NCBI RefSeq assembly: GCF_003002915.1
Contig: NZ_PVTG01000005.1
Span: 186,001-250,000 of the forward strand
Origin: Geodermatophilus tzadiensis
GTDB lineage: Bacteria; Actinomycetota; Actinomycetes; Mycobacteriales; Geodermatophilaceae
Direction: 5' to 3'
DNA: 64,000 nt
Positions 1 to 8,443 of this stretch are shown here, piece by piece (within the stretch, counting starts at the first letter, position 1; the number at the start of each line of letters is the position of its first letter). Position numbers and translations under genes: made by a program. The notes beneath the pieces are model-generated. The model ran no database searches, was not told the origin of the DNA, and saw nothing but the letters and a program-made list of their open reading frames with translations.

Positions 1-70
1 GGTTGCGCTCGGCGACCAGCGCGGCGACGTCCTCCAGCGCGTCACCGGTCAACGAGGCGTCCGAACACAC
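1..70 (-). CDS. N-terminal fragment of an unidentified protein, cut by left edge
   Basis: A minus-strand frame opens at a GTG (positions 68-70) and stays open to the window edge, giving 23 residues beginning MCSDASLTGDALEDV. An in-frame TAG lies a few codons upstream of the GTG, so the reading frame cannot start earlier. A TTAGAC-like box about six bases before the GTG would fit a leaderless transcript, but there is no recognisable ribosome binding site. Nothing in the visible residues identifies a family. It may be a real gene start or chance. Confidence 0.3.
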   Translation of the reverse strand, partial: MCSDASLTGDALEDVAALVAERN

Positions 71-168
71 GTACGAAGTCTAAGCGAACGCAGCCAGTCG
101 CGCAGCACGAATCCGCAGGTCAGACGCTTGTCCACAGATCCCCGAAGCGCCTCGACACACTCGGAGGA

Positions 169-200
169 CGGCCGGCCGCGCGCGACCGCTCGGCCGGCCG
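169..200. terminator. GC-rich hairpin after the dehydrogenase gene
   Basis: Two ten-base arms, 169-178 and 191-200, are perfect inverted copies around a 12-base loop. The hairpin sits directly past the stop of the minus-strand dehydrogenase gene ending at 208 and is the likely transcription terminator. There is no T-run, as is common in high-GC actinobacteria. Confidence 0.5.
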
Positions 201-207
201 GAGTGCC

Positions 208-1179
208 TCAGCGGGTGGGGTCGAGGACGAGCTTGCCGGTGGTGCGGCGGGCGAGCAGGTCCTGGTGCGCCTCGCGGACGGCCGACAGCGGGTAGCGGCC
301 GCCGCCGACGGGGCGCAGCGCGCCGTCGGCCACGAGCGGCAGCAGCTCGGTCATGGCGTCGTCCATCATCGACGGGCGGCTCATGCAGTGGGCCAGCCAG
401 AAGCCGACGACCGCGCGGCTGGTGCCCATGAGCGCGGGCGCCTGCACCGGCCTCGGGGGACGGCGGCCGGCCATGCCGTAGGAGACCAGCCGGCCGAAGG
501 GCGCCAGGGCGGAGAACGACCCGTCGAAGACGTTGCCGCCGGTCATCTCCAGGACGACGTCGACGCGGCTGCCGCCGTTGGCCTCCCGCAGCGCGTCGGC
601 GAAGGTCTTCGGGTCGTCGTCGGCCAGCGCCGGGTCGACGGTGGCGTCGGCGCCGAGCTCCTCGGCCAGCGCCCGCTTCTCCGCGCTGGAAGCGGTCGCG
701 ATCACCCGGCCGGCACCCCAGCGCTTGGCCAGCTGGACGGCCAGCGACCCGACCCCGCCGGCGCCGGCGATGACCACCACCGACTCCCCGGCGGCCAGGT
801 GCGCGCTGGTGCGCAGCAGGTGCCAGGCGGTGGCGCCCTGCAGCACGACGGCGAGGGCCTGCTCGTCGGTGATCGCGTCCGGTACCGGCCAGGTCAGCCG
901 CGGGTGGGCGACGACCCGCTCGGCGTAGCCGCCGCCCTCGAGCAGCCCGACCACCCGCTCACCGCCGCCGACCGGGCGGCCGACGAACTCCGCCCCCGGG
1001 ATCAGCGGCAGCTGCTGCGGGGCGAGGTAGCTGTCCTCCGTCTGGTGGGTGTCGGCGTAGTTCACGCCGGCCGCGGAGACCTCGTAGAGCTGCTGGCCGT
1101 CGCCGGGGACGGGATCGGGGAGGTCGACGACGTCGAGGACCTCGGGGCCGCCGAAGCGGGTGATCTGCACGGCTCGCAT
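208..1179 (-). CDS. Quinone/zinc-type NADPH-dependent alcohol dehydrogenase (MDR superfamily)
   Basis: A 323-residue medium-chain dehydrogenase/reductase of the quinone oxidoreductase type. The N-terminus (MRAVQITRFGGPEVL) is the usual catalytic-domain opening. The central GAGGVGSLAVQLAK is the nucleotide-binding Rossmann turn that holds NADPH, followed by VIATASSAEK, typical of the NADPH 2'-phosphate side. It lacks the cysteine cluster of structural-zinc alcohol dehydrogenases, so reduction of a quinone or enone is more likely than alcohol oxidation. The ATG at 1177-1179 matches family length; the open frame runs on upstream but is not homologous. It is divergent from the hemerythrin gene with a 60-base gap. 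A decayed copy of its first 25 codons lies at 2824-2899. Confidence 0.85.
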   Translation of the reverse strand: MRAVQITRFGGPEVLDVVDLPDPVPGDGQQLYEVSAAGVNYADTHQTEDSYLAPQQLPLIPGAEFVGRPVGGGERVVGLLEGGGYAERVVAHPRLTWPVPDAITDEQALAVVLQGATAWHLLRTSAHLAAGESVVVIAGAGGVGSLAVQLAKRWGAGRVIATASSAEKRALAEELGADATVDPALADDDPKTFADALREANGGSRVDVVLEMTGGNVFDGSFSALAPFGRLVSYGMAGRRPPRPVQAPALMGTSRAVVGFWLAHCMSRPSMMDDAMTELLPLVADGALRPVGGGRYPLSAVREAHQDLLARRTTGKLVLDPTR

Positions 1180-1239
1180 GCAGCTGAGGCTATGGCGTGG
1201 GCCCGGCCTACCTCCCCGCGGTACGGGTAGGGGTCCGAC

Positions 1240-1758
1240 GTGTCCGACTTCGAGATCACCGCCCTCGTCCTGGCCGAGCACGAGGTCTTCCGGCGGGAGT
1301 TCTCGGCGCTCGAGGACCTGTCCGGCCAGGAGCTCGCCGCCGCGTGGGAGGCGCTGCACGCCAAGTTGGAGGTGCACGCCGTCGCCGAGGAGCAGCTGTT
1401 CTACCCGCTGCTCGCCCAGGAGGCGGACGGTGCGCAGGAGACGGCGGAGGGCGTGCACGACCACAACGAGATCCGGCACGCCGCGGCCGCTGTCGTGGAG
1501 CACGAGGTCGGCAGCGAGGCGTGGTGGGAGGCGGTGCGCAACGCCCGGCAGGTCAACGCCGACCACATGGCCGAGGAGGAGACGGACTTCTTCCCCCCGT
1601 TCAAGGAGGCCGTCGACGACGAGCAGCGCGAGGCCCTCGGGATGCGCTGGCTGGCGTTCCACGACGAGCACGAGCAGGCCGAGGGGCTGTCCGGTGAGGA
1701 CGCGGAGGTGGCCGAGGTGGTCGCCACCGAGGTGCCGGAGGGCGACCCGTCCCTCTGA
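1240..1758 (+). CDS. Hemerythrin HHE-domain protein
   Basis: A 172-residue cytoplasmic protein with the four-helix hemerythrin cation-binding fold. Ligand-type residues are visible in order: H14-E15 in LAEHEVF, H46 and E50-E51 in VHAVAEEQLFYP, H74 and H80 in VHDHNEIRH, H113 and E116-E117 in HMAEEETDFFP. These would bind a non-haem di-iron centre used for oxygen or nitric-oxide sensing, or for iron storage. The GTG start at 1240 has no convincing Shine-Dalgarno. A GGGTAG box sits ten bases upstream, so a leaderless message is possible. The C-terminal 35 residues are acidic and probably disordered. Confidence 0.85.
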   Translation: MSDFEITALVLAEHEVFRREFSALEDLSGQELAAAWEALHAKLEVHAVAEEQLFYPLLAQEADGAQETAEGVHDHNEIRHAAAAVVEHEVGSEAWWEAVRNARQVNADHMAEEETDFFPPFKEAVDDEQREALGMRWLAFHDEHEQAEGLSGEDAEVAEVVATEVPEGDPSL

Positions 1759-1930
1759 GCACGCCGGCCCTCGGCCAGGTGGCCGGCCGTCCGGCCGCAC
1801 CCCTGGTCGCGGATCCGTCCTGGCTTCCGGAGCTCGTCGACGCCGACACCGCCACCGGCCGGTTCGTCGTCGAGGCCGACCGCTGCACCGACCGCCGAGC
1901 CGTCGGGGCGGTCGTCGGGCGAACGACGGG

Positions 1931-2443
1931 TCAGCCCATCGTCTTCTGGCCGTCGATCGACTCCCTCAGGATGTCGGCGTGGCCGGCGTGCTGCGCTGTC
2001 TCGGCGATGACGTGCAGGAACACCCGCCGGACCGACCAGCGGGCGCCCGGCTCGAACCAGGGTGCCTCCGGCAGCGCGTGCTCGGCGTCCAGGTCGGGCA
2101 GGGTGGCCACGAGCTCGTTGGTGTGCCGGGCGACCTCCTCGTAGTGGAGCAGCACACCGGCCAGCGTCTCCCCGGGCTCGAGGTGCCAGTGGCGGGTCGC
2201 GGCATCCGGGCCCCAGTTGCGGTGCATCGCCTCGGCCCCGCCTTCGGCGAACCGCACCCATCCGGCCTCCGTGGCCGCCACGTGCTTGATCAGCCCGGCC
2301 AGGTCGAGCGCGCTGGTGGTCGGCCGCCGCACCGCCTGCTCGTCGGTCAGGTCGCGGACGGTGAACCGCAGGAAGGACCGGTGCCGCCGGAGCGACTCGA
2401 TCAGGTCGGCGCGCTCTCGGGTGAGGGTGGTCGAGCCGGTCAT
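1931..2443 (-). CDS. DinB-family (DUF664-like) four-helix protein
   Basis: A 170-residue protein of the DinB/YfiT-like superfamily, putative metal-dependent small-thiol S-transferases. Histidines are placed as in the family: H46 region (LIKHVAATEAGW), H119-type position in the ARHTNELV helix, and the C-terminal HVIAETAQHAGHADILRE, which carries three histidines and is diagnostic. The Arg/Trp-rich N-terminal helix (RRHRSFLRF) is also typical. The ATG at 2441-2443 is preceded on its strand by a purine-rich GGAAGGGG box. No neighbour suggests a pathway; the exact substrate is unknown. Confidence 0.8.
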   Translation of the reverse strand: MTGSTTLTRERADLIESLRRHRSFLRFTVRDLTDEQAVRRPTTSALDLAGLIKHVAATEAGWVRFAEGGAEAMHRNWGPDAATRHWHLEPGETLAGVLLHYEEVARHTNELVATLPDLDAEHALPEAPWFEPGARWSVRRVFLHVIAETAQHAGHADILRESIDGQKTMG

Positions 2444-2604
2444 GGGATCCCCTTCCGTCGTCCTCCGGTGGGTCGGTGCCGACGCTAGGGGGAGGGAGTG
2501 CCGGACGGAACGGATCGACATCCGCCGATGACCTCGGCGCAGCAGGACCGTCACACCTGCGTCCTACCGTGCAGCTCACAGGCACCGATCGCCCGGAGGT
2601 CGTC

Positions 2605-2787
2605 ATGAGCCCGACCATCACCAGCACCGACCAGCTCGACCTCGACATCTCGGTCGCCTACATCGCGCTCGGCGTCGCCCGCAGCGCCTGGGACCGGTGC
2701 CCGAGCGGGGAGAACGCCTCCGCCGTCGACGAGGCGGAGAGCTGCGTGAACCGCCTGCTCGAGGAGCGGTACGCCGCTCAGCAGTGA
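2605..2787 (+). CDS. Small hypothetical protein (60 aa)
   Basis: An ATG with a clear GGAGGT six bases upstream opens a 60-codon frame: an N-terminal Ser/Thr/Asp-rich stretch, one hydrophobic helix (SVAYIALGVARSAWDR) and an acidic amphipathic helix ending EERYAAQQ. Two cysteines (in DRCPSG and ESCVNR) flank an acidic helix. I do not recognise a family. The ribosome binding site and actinobacterial codon pattern support expression. Its 3' end lies near the dehydrogenase remnant on the other strand. Confidence 0.6.
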   Translation: MSPTITSTDQLDLDISVAYIALGVARSAWDRCPSGENASAVDEAESCVNRLLEERYAAQQ

Positions 2788-2823
2788 CCGTCCGCGAGGC
2801 GTGGCTCGGGAGCCGTCGCTCGT

Positions 2824-2899
2824 CGGGGACGGGATCGCGGAGGTCGACGACGTCGAGGACCTCGGGGCCGCCGATGCGGGTGATCTGCACGGCCCGCAC
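2824..2899 (-). pseudogene. Remnant of a duplicated dehydrogenase 5' end
   Basis: This stretch aligns without gaps to the start of the dehydrogenase gene (1104-1179) with an offset of 1720 bases and only about five mismatches over the block. Read on the minus strand it gives VRAVQITRIGGPEVLDVVDLRDP, the same N-terminus with the ATG changed to GTG. After about 25 codons the homology stops abruptly, no Rossmann domain follows, and a different gene's stop lies just beyond. It is a truncated copy rather than a gene. Confidence 0.75.
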
Positions 2900-2909
2900 G
2901 CGGCTGGGG

Positions 2910-4547
2910 CTAGAGCGCGTGGACCAGCCGGCCACCGACCCACGTCGAGCGGACGGGGATGTCGACGACCTCGTCGGCCGGCACCTCGAACGGGTCGCGG
3001 CCGAGCTCGACGAAGTCCGCGAGCATGCCCGGGGCCAGCGTGCCCTTCACGCGCTCCTCGCCCGCGGCGTACGCGGCCCCGGTCGTGTACAGGCCGAACG
3101 CCTCCCGCACGGTGATCCGCTGGCTCGGGCCGATGAGGGTCCCGTCCAGCGCCCGCCGCTCGGCGCAGCTGGTGATCGCGGCCAGCGGCTCGTAGGGCCC
3201 GCACGGGTAGTCGCTGGACCCGGCGACGGGGATGCCGGCGTCGAGCAGCGTCCGGTGGGCGAACATGCGCTCGAGCCGGTCCCGCCCGTAGTAGCCGACC
3301 AGCTTGTCGCCGTGGAAGCGCGCGTACGAACCGAACGGGACGACGACGAGCCCGAGCGCGCGGATCCGGCCGACGATGTCGGCGTCGACCAGCGAGCAGT
3401 GCTCGATGCGGTGCCGTCGGGGCGGTGCTCCCAGCGCCCGGGCCCGCTCGTGGGCGTCGAGCAGCTTGCGGATGGCGCGGTCGCCGTTGGCGTGCACGGC
3501 CAGGACGACGCCGTCGCCGGTCACCCGCTCGACCAGGTCCCGCAGATCGGCGTCGGCCATGGTCTGCATGCCGTGGTCGTCGGTGCCCTCGAACGGCTCG
3601 TCCACCAGGCAGTTCCCGCCGGCGCAGGCGCCGTCGACGAACGCCTTGACCCCGAGCAGGCGCAGCCGCTCGTCCCCGAAGCCGCTGTGCAGCCCGAGCG
3701 CGGCGATGCGGTCGTAGTGCGGGAAGGCGACCAGCACCGCCACGCGCAGGGTCAGCTGCCCGGAGCGGGCGGCCTCCGACAGCAGCGCCACGTCGTCGGG
3801 CCCGCAGAGCGCGTCCACCATCGAGGTGATCCCGGCGGCGTGGAACATCTGCTGGGCACGGGCCAGTCCGCGCAGGCGGGCCTCGGGCGTCGACGGGGGG
3901 ACGACGGTCCTGCCCCGCGCCAGCGACGGGTACGAGACGTCGAACAGGGCCTGCTCGTACACGACGCCGTTGAGCTCCCCGGCCGCGTCGCGGCCCAGCG
4001 CGCCGCCCGGCGGGTCCGTGCTGTCACCCGTGAGGCCGGCGGCCGCCAGTCCGGCGGAGTTGAGCACCCCCCAGTGCGCGGCCACGTGGGTCAGCAGCAC
4101 CGGCCGGTCGGGGACGGCGCGGTCGAGGAACTCGCGGTCCACGACCCGGCCGCCGGTCGTCTTGGTGTGGTCGTAGCGCGAGCCGAGGACCCACTGCCCC
4201 TCGCCGACGACGGCGGCCTCGTCGCGGAGCAGGCGGACGAGCACGTCCCCGTCGGTGGCGACCTCCGGTGAGCAGTTGACGTGCAGCAGGTTCTCCGCGG
4301 TCATGCTCGGGTGGGCGTGCGCGTCGTTGAGGCCCGGGACGAGCACGCCGTCGAGCTCGACCGTGCGGTCGGGGCGGAACCTCTCGCGCAGCTCGCGAGT
4401 ATCTCCGACGGCCGCCACCCGGTCGTCGAGCAGCACCAGCGCCTCCGCCGGCGGACCGGCGAGCGTGTGTACCCGGTCGGCGACGACGAGCGTCCAGGTG
4501 CCCGGGCCGGCGGTGCCACGGAGGTGGTCGGGGTGGGTCGCCTGCAT
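2910..4547 (-). CDS. YtcJ-like metal-dependent amidohydrolase
   Basis: A 545-residue member of the amidohydrolase family 3 (YtcJ/NfdA-like) with a complete set of motifs: metal HxH in GLNDAHAHPS, the bridging-lysine region GVKAFVDGA, later histidines in LAVHANGDRA and HRIEHCSL, and the catalytic aspartate in PVAGSSDYP. A C-terminal beta segment (GTLAPGMLADFVEL) completes the composite metal-dependent hydrolase domain. Enzymes of this group hydrolyse N-formyl or N-acyl compounds; the substrate cannot be read from sequence. No signal peptide, so cytoplasmic. The ATG at 4545-4547 gives the normal family start; the open frame upstream is not conserved-looking. Confidence 0.88.
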   Translation of the reverse strand: MQATHPDHLRGTAGPGTWTLVVADRVHTLAGPPAEALVLLDDRVAAVGDTRELRERFRPDRTVELDGVLVPGLNDAHAHPSMTAENLLHVNCSPEVATDGDVLVRLLRDEAAVVGEGQWVLGSRYDHTKTTGGRVVDREFLDRAVPDRPVLLTHVAAHWGVLNSAGLAAAGLTGDSTDPPGGALGRDAAGELNGVVYEQALFDVSYPSLARGRTVVPPSTPEARLRGLARAQQMFHAAGITSMVDALCGPDDVALLSEAARSGQLTLRVAVLVAFPHYDRIAALGLHSGFGDERLRLLGVKAFVDGACAGGNCLVDEPFEGTDDHGMQTMADADLRDLVERVTGDGVVLAVHANGDRAIRKLLDAHERARALGAPPRRHRIEHCSLVDADIVGRIRALGLVVVPFGSYARFHGDKLVGYYGRDRLERMFAHRTLLDAGIPVAGSSDYPCGPYEPLAAITSCAERRALDGTLIGPSQRITVREAFGLYTTGAAYAAGEERVKGTLAPGMLADFVELGRDPFEVPADEVVDIPVRSTWVGGRLVHAL

Positions 4548-4618
4548 GCCGGAGCTCCCTGGTCGTCGCGGTCGACGTCGACCGGGTCGGGGTGACGTCG
4601 GGGACGAGGTGGGTCCTA

Positions 4619-5143
4619 CTACAGCCGGTGGGGATCGGCCCGGTCGCCGCCGTCCGGCCCGGGTCCGGTCGGCTCGGGCCAGCCGGCCAGCGTGCCGATC
4701 CAGGCGAGCGCCAGCCAGGCGCCGGTGAGCGTCCCGCTGCCCGTGCCGTCGCCGACCTCGAGCCGCCACGGCGCGGCCGCCTGCCGGGGTCGCCGGGAGC
4801 CGGTGGCCGGCACGGCGCGCAGCACCCGCCACGCCTCGACCGGCAGCGCCCGGGGCGGGCGTCCCGGCGCGAGCGCCCACACGCCCACGCGGGAGGCCGC
4901 CACCGCCTCGCCCGGGGCGGACGGCGGCCAGTGCAGCCGGACGGCGCCGAGGTCCAGGTAGGCGGCCGGGTCGGCGGGCACGGTCCAGGCCGGGCGGCGG
5001 GCGCCGCCGGCGGCGTCCGCGCCCAGGGTGACCACGGCGGAGACGGCGTGCAGCACGGCGCCGAGCACCCGTCCCGCGCGGGCCTCGGGCGGGGCGTCCT
5101 CGACCGTCCACCCGACCAGGTCACGCAGTTCCGCCTCGCCCAC
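4619..5143 (-). CDS. Hypothetical protein (174 aa)
   Basis: A minus-strand frame with good actinobacterial codon bias. I place the start at the GTG 5141-5143 (GEAELRDLVGWTVED), because the residues upstream are Arg/Gly-rich translation of non-coding DNA. The N-terminus holds an amphipathic helix; the middle alternates beta-like stretches (YLDLGAVRLHWP, SRVGVWALAPG); the end has one hydrophobic segment (LTGAWLALAWIGTLAGW) that might be membrane-associated. No family recognised. It lies 71 bases upstream of the amidohydrolase on the same strand and could be co-transcribed with it. Confidence 0.55.
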   Translation of the reverse strand: MGEAELRDLVGWTVEDAPPEARAGRVLGAVLHAVSAVVTLGADAAGGARRPAWTVPADPAAYLDLGAVRLHWPPSAPGEAVAASRVGVWALAPGRPPRALPVEAWRVLRAVPATGSRRPRQAAAPWRLEVGDGTGSGTLTGAWLALAWIGTLAGWPEPTGPGPDGGDRADPHRL

Positions 5144-5330
5144 CCGGCCAGCCTGCCGCACGACCGGTGCACGTGTCGCCCGGCGACCGGCGGGTAGGAG
5201 GCCAGGCCAGCGGCGGCGGGGGGTCCTGCCGCCGGACGACAGCGACCCGGTGCTCGCGCCCCGGTCCTCGCACCGATCGAGGAGATCGCGTGTCCCGTAC
5301 GGGGACCGGTACGACCCAGGTGAGCTCGCC

Positions 5331-6221
5331 GTGAGCCTGCCGCCGCGCGCGCCGTCCGACATCGAGGTCGTCGCGCACCGCGGTGTGTCGGCCGAGGCCC
5401 CCGAGCACACCCTCACCGCCTACCAGCAGGCGCTGACCCTGGGGGCGGACGCCGTGGAGTGCGACGTCCGGATGACCCGCGACGGCGTGCTCGTGTGCGT
5501 GCACGACCGCCGCATCAACCGGACGTCCACGGGCCGCGGCGTCGTGTCGGCGCTGGACCTCGCCGAGCTGGAGCGCCACCGCGTCGTCCACCGGCGACCC
5601 CGGCGCGCCGGGATCCGGGGCCGCCCGTCGCGTCCCGCCGTCGCGGAGGACGACGTGGAGCCCGACGAGGACGCCGGGCGGGTGCTCACCCTCGACCGCC
5701 TGCTGGACTACGTGACGGCCACCCCCGGCCGGGTGCGGCTGGCGATCGAGACCAAGCACCCGACCCGCCACGCCGGGCAGGTCGAGGCGGCCCTGTTGAC
5801 CAGTCTCCGGCGGTTCGGGCTGCTGTCCGGCGGGCGTCCGCTGGAGTGGTCGGGGCGTCCGGCGGTCCGGGTCATGAGCTTCTCGCCGACGGCGCTGCGG
5901 CGGGTCCGGCTCCTGGCGCCGGACCTCCCCACCGTGCACCTGGTCCGCCAGGTGCTGCCGCGGTCGCGGTCCCGGTCGCGACCCGTCCTCCCTGCCGGCA
6001 CGGCGATCGGTCCGTCCCTGGCGATGCTGCGCCACGACCCCGGCCTCGTCGGACGCCTGCACCGGGCCGGGCTGCAGGTCCACGTGTGGGTCGTCAACCG
6101 CCCGCGCGACATGCACCTCGCGGTGTCCCTGGGGGTCGACGCGATCATCACGGACGAGGCCGCGGCGCTGATGCACCTCCTGGGACGGGGTGGACCGCCG
6201 TCCCTGAGGAGCACCGGCTGA
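5331..6221 (+). CDS. Glycerophosphodiester phosphodiesterase family protein
   Basis: A 296-residue GDPD-fold enzyme expected to hydrolyse glycerophosphodiesters to sn-glycerol 3-phosphate and an alcohol. The catalytic HRG is at residues 16-18 (VVAHRGVSAEAPEHT), followed by the metal ligands in GADAVECDVRMTRDG and the second histidine in VCVHD. The later IETKHPTR, GLQVHVWVVN and GVDAIITD strands complete the TIM barrel. An Arg-rich insert (about residues 84-110) separates the early strands. The GTG at 5331 has an AGGTGAG Shine-Dalgarno; there is no signal peptide, so it is probably intracellular, acting in phospholipid turnover. Confidence 0.88.
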   Translation: MSLPPRAPSDIEVVAHRGVSAEAPEHTLTAYQQALTLGADAVECDVRMTRDGVLVCVHDRRINRTSTGRGVVSALDLAELERHRVVHRRPRRAGIRGRPSRPAVAEDDVEPDEDAGRVLTLDRLLDYVTATPGRVRLAIETKHPTRHAGQVEAALLTSLRRFGLLSGGRPLEWSGRPAVRVMSFSPTALRRVRLLAPDLPTVHLVRQVLPRSRSRSRPVLPAGTAIGPSLAMLRHDPGLVGRLHRAGLQVHVWVVNRPRDMHLAVSLGVDAIITDEAAALMHLLGRGGPPSLRSTG

Positions 6222-6288
6222 CCGTCCCCGGGCACGGGGCCGGGCAGCCGCCCGGCGGCCGGACGGCGGACTCGTATCGTCCTCCGGC

Positions 6289-7452
6289 ATGCGCCCCGCC
6301 GCCTCGGTCGACTCCGCCCGGAGCTGGGTGGTGGTCGCCGCGGCGTTCGCGGCGATGTTCGCCTCCTTCGGGATCGCCTACTCCTTCGGCGCGTTCCTCG
6401 AGCCGATGGCGGCGGAGTTCGGCACCGGTCGCGGTGCCACGTCGACGTTCTTCGCCCTGACCTCGCTCACCTACTTCGGCCTCGGCGCCCTCAGCGGCGT
6501 CGCGGTGGACCGCTACGGCCCCCGCCGGGTGCTGCTCGCCGGTGGCGCCGCCCTCGGGGCGGGGCTGGCGGCGACGTCGCAGGCCGGCGAGCTGTGGATC
6601 GGGCTGGTCACCTACGGCCTGGGGGTCGGCATCGGGGTGGCCTGTGCCTACGTCCCGATGGTCGCCGTCGTCGGCGGCTGGTTCGAGCGGCGGCGCACGC
6701 TCGCGATCGGGGTGGCGGTGACCGGGATCGGCCTGGGCACGCTCACCGTCGCGCCGCTGGCCGCCGCGATGATCGACGAGCTGGGCTGGCGGACCACCCA
6801 CCTCGTGCTCGGGGTGGGCGGCGCCGCGGTCCTCGTGGTCTGCGCCCTGGTCGTGCCCCGCCCACCGGTGCGGCCCGGGCCGGCGGCGCTGACGCTGGAG
6901 CAGGCGGTGCGCAACGGCGACTACCGGCGGCTGTACCTGGCGTCGGGGCTGCTGACCGTCGCGCTGTTCGTGCCGTTCGTGCACCTGCCCGGGTACGCCG
7001 AGCAGGCCGGGGCCGACCGGGTCGCGGCGGCGGCCCTGGTCGGGGTGATCGGCGCTGCGAGCACCGCCGGGCGGCTGGTGCTCGGGGTGGTGGCGGCGAG
7101 GACGGGTGCGCTGCGCGCCTTCCAGGGCTGCTTCCTGGTCATGGGCGCGAGCTTCGCGCTGTGGGGCCTCGGCGGCGGGTACGGCGTGCTGGTCGTCTTC
7201 GCCGTCGTCCTGGGGGTCGGGTACGGCGGCTTCGTCGCCATCGGCCCCGCCGTCGTCGCCGAGCGCTTCGGCACCACCCGGCTCGGTGGGCTGCTCGGGG
7301 TGCTCTACACCAGCGCCGGGCTCGGGTCGGCGGTGGGCGCCCCGCTCGCCGGCGCGGCGATCGACGCCACCGGCTCCTACCTCCCGGTCGTCGCCGGCTG
7401 CCTGGCGCTCGGGCTGGCGGCCTGGCTGACGACGCTCACCGTCGGCCGCTGA
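6289..7452 (+). CDS. MFS transporter (monocarboxylate/OFA-like)
   Basis: A 387-residue inner-membrane permease with about 12 hydrophobic segments in two halves. The opening (WVVVAAAFAAMFASFGIAYSFG) and the intracellular loop DRYGPRR resemble the monocarboxylate/oxalate-formate branch of MFS carriers, and the second half has the mirrored AARTGALRAF loop. Such carriers move organic acids with protons. It lies directly upstream of the IclR regulator and the acetoacetyl-CoA synthetase operon on the same strand, so import of a keto acid or related substrate is an attractive but unproven role. ATG at 6289. Confidence 0.8.
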   Translation: MRPAASVDSARSWVVVAAAFAAMFASFGIAYSFGAFLEPMAAEFGTGRGATSTFFALTSLTYFGLGALSGVAVDRYGPRRVLLAGGAALGAGLAATSQAGELWIGLVTYGLGVGIGVACAYVPMVAVVGGWFERRRTLAIGVAVTGIGLGTLTVAPLAAAMIDELGWRTTHLVLGVGGAAVLVVCALVVPRPPVRPGPAALTLEQAVRNGDYRRLYLASGLLTVALFVPFVHLPGYAEQAGADRVAAAALVGVIGAASTAGRLVLGVVAARTGALRAFQGCFLVMGASFALWGLGGGYGVLVVFAVVLGVGYGGFVAIGPAVVAERFGTTRLGGLLGVLYTSAGLGSAVGAPLAGAAIDATGSYLPVVAGCLALGLAAWLTTLTVGR

Positions 7453-7573
7453 CGACAGCGGTACGGTGCGGCCGGACGGCGGGGTCGCCACGGGTTCCCG
7501 GTGACCGGAAACCCGGGTGAGGACGTCGGCCGTGGGACACCGGGCGGGGACCCCGATCGGTGGAGGAGGCGCG

Positions 7574-8398
7574 ATGCGGTCGCCTGACGTCAGCCCCCGG
7601 AGCAGGTCGGTGACCCTCCGGGCGACCGCCGTCCTGGGGGCCTTCGACGCCGAGCACCGCACCCTGAACCTCTCCCAGCTGTCCCGTCGCAGCGGGCTGC
7701 CCCTGGCCACGGTCCACCGGCTCGCCGCCGACCTGGTGGAGGGGCAGCTGCTCGTCCGGCGTGGCGACGGGCGCTACGAGATCGGCGCCCGCCTGTGGCG
7801 ACTGGGGCTGCTCGCGCCGGCCACGAACCTGCGCGAGCTGGCCCTGCCCCACCTCCAGGACCTCGTGGTCGCCACCGGTCACACGGTGCACCTCGTCGTC
7901 CCCGACGGTGCCGGCGCGCTGGTCATCGAGCGGCTCAGCGGGACGCGGAGCACCCCGACCCGGCACAACCCCGGAGCCCGCCTCCCGCTGCACTGCACCG
8001 CGGTCGGCAAGGTGCTCCTGGCCTTCGCGCCCGGGCCGGTGGTCGAGGAGGTCACCGGGGACCTCCGACGGCACACCGCGTACACGGTCACCGACGTCCG
8101 GGTGCTGCACCGGCAGCTCGACGAGATCCGGCGGACCGGCCTGGCCCGCAGCGCGCAGGAGCACCGGCTCGGCGTGTCGTCCGTCGCCGTCCCCGTGCAC
8201 GGCACCGACGGCGTGACGGCGGCCATCGGTCTGCTGGCGTCCCTCACGGGACCACGGCTGACCGGCGCCCTGCCGCACCTCCGGGCCGCCGCCGCGTCGG
8301 TGAGCGCGGACCTCCTCCGGAGCGGGCTGGCGGCACCGTCCCCCGAGGAACCCCCGGCCGGCGGTCGTGGCGGCGACGGAAAGTCTTCCGCCCAGTGA
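7574..8398 (+). CDS. IclR-family transcriptional regulator
   Basis: A 274-residue regulator. The N-terminal winged helix (about residues 14-75) includes NLSQLSRRSGLPLATVHRL and the wing VRRGDGRYEIG. The C-terminal IclR effector domain contains GARLPLHCTAVGKVLLA and EHRLGVSSVAVPV, both family hallmarks. The ATG at 7574 sits behind a GGAGGAGG box. IclR proteins usually repress or activate adjacent catabolic operons in response to a small acid. This gene is 45 bases upstream of the synthetase gene and is the obvious candidate regulator of the ketone-carboxylation-like operon, probably also of itself. An inverted repeat lies in the gap (8399-8439). Confidence 0.9.
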   Translation: MRSPDVSPRSRSVTLRATAVLGAFDAEHRTLNLSQLSRRSGLPLATVHRLAADLVEGQLLVRRGDGRYEIGARLWRLGLLAPATNLRELALPHLQDLVVATGHTVHLVVPDGAGALVIERLSGTRSTPTRHNPGARLPLHCTAVGKVLLAFAPGPVVEEVTGDLRRHTAYTVTDVRVLHRQLDEIRRTGLARSAQEHRLGVSSVAVPVHGTDGVTAAIGLLASLTGPRLTGALPHLRAAAASVSADLLRSGLAAPSPEEPPAGGRGGDGKSSAQ

Positions 8399-8439
8399 GA
8401 ACCGTGCGTTGCCTCACACGGACGGCTCCGCGACGGTTC
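8399..8439. promoter_or_regulatory. Candidate IclR operator (inverted repeat GAACCGT...ACGGTTC)
   Basis: Seven-base arms at 8399-8405 and 8433-8439 are exact reverse complements, separated by 27 bases, filling the short gap between the IclR gene and the synthetase start codon at 8444. The position suits autoregulation and operon control. The long spacer is unusual for one dimer site, so two half-sites bound by a tetramer, or chance, are both possible. Confidence 0.3.
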
Positions 8440-8443
8440 CGGG

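Noticed and set aside
1779-2144. Plus-strand frame of 121 codons after the hemerythrin gene
   Set aside because: It is mostly antisense to the DinB gene, has no ribosome binding site and its residues look like shadow translation.
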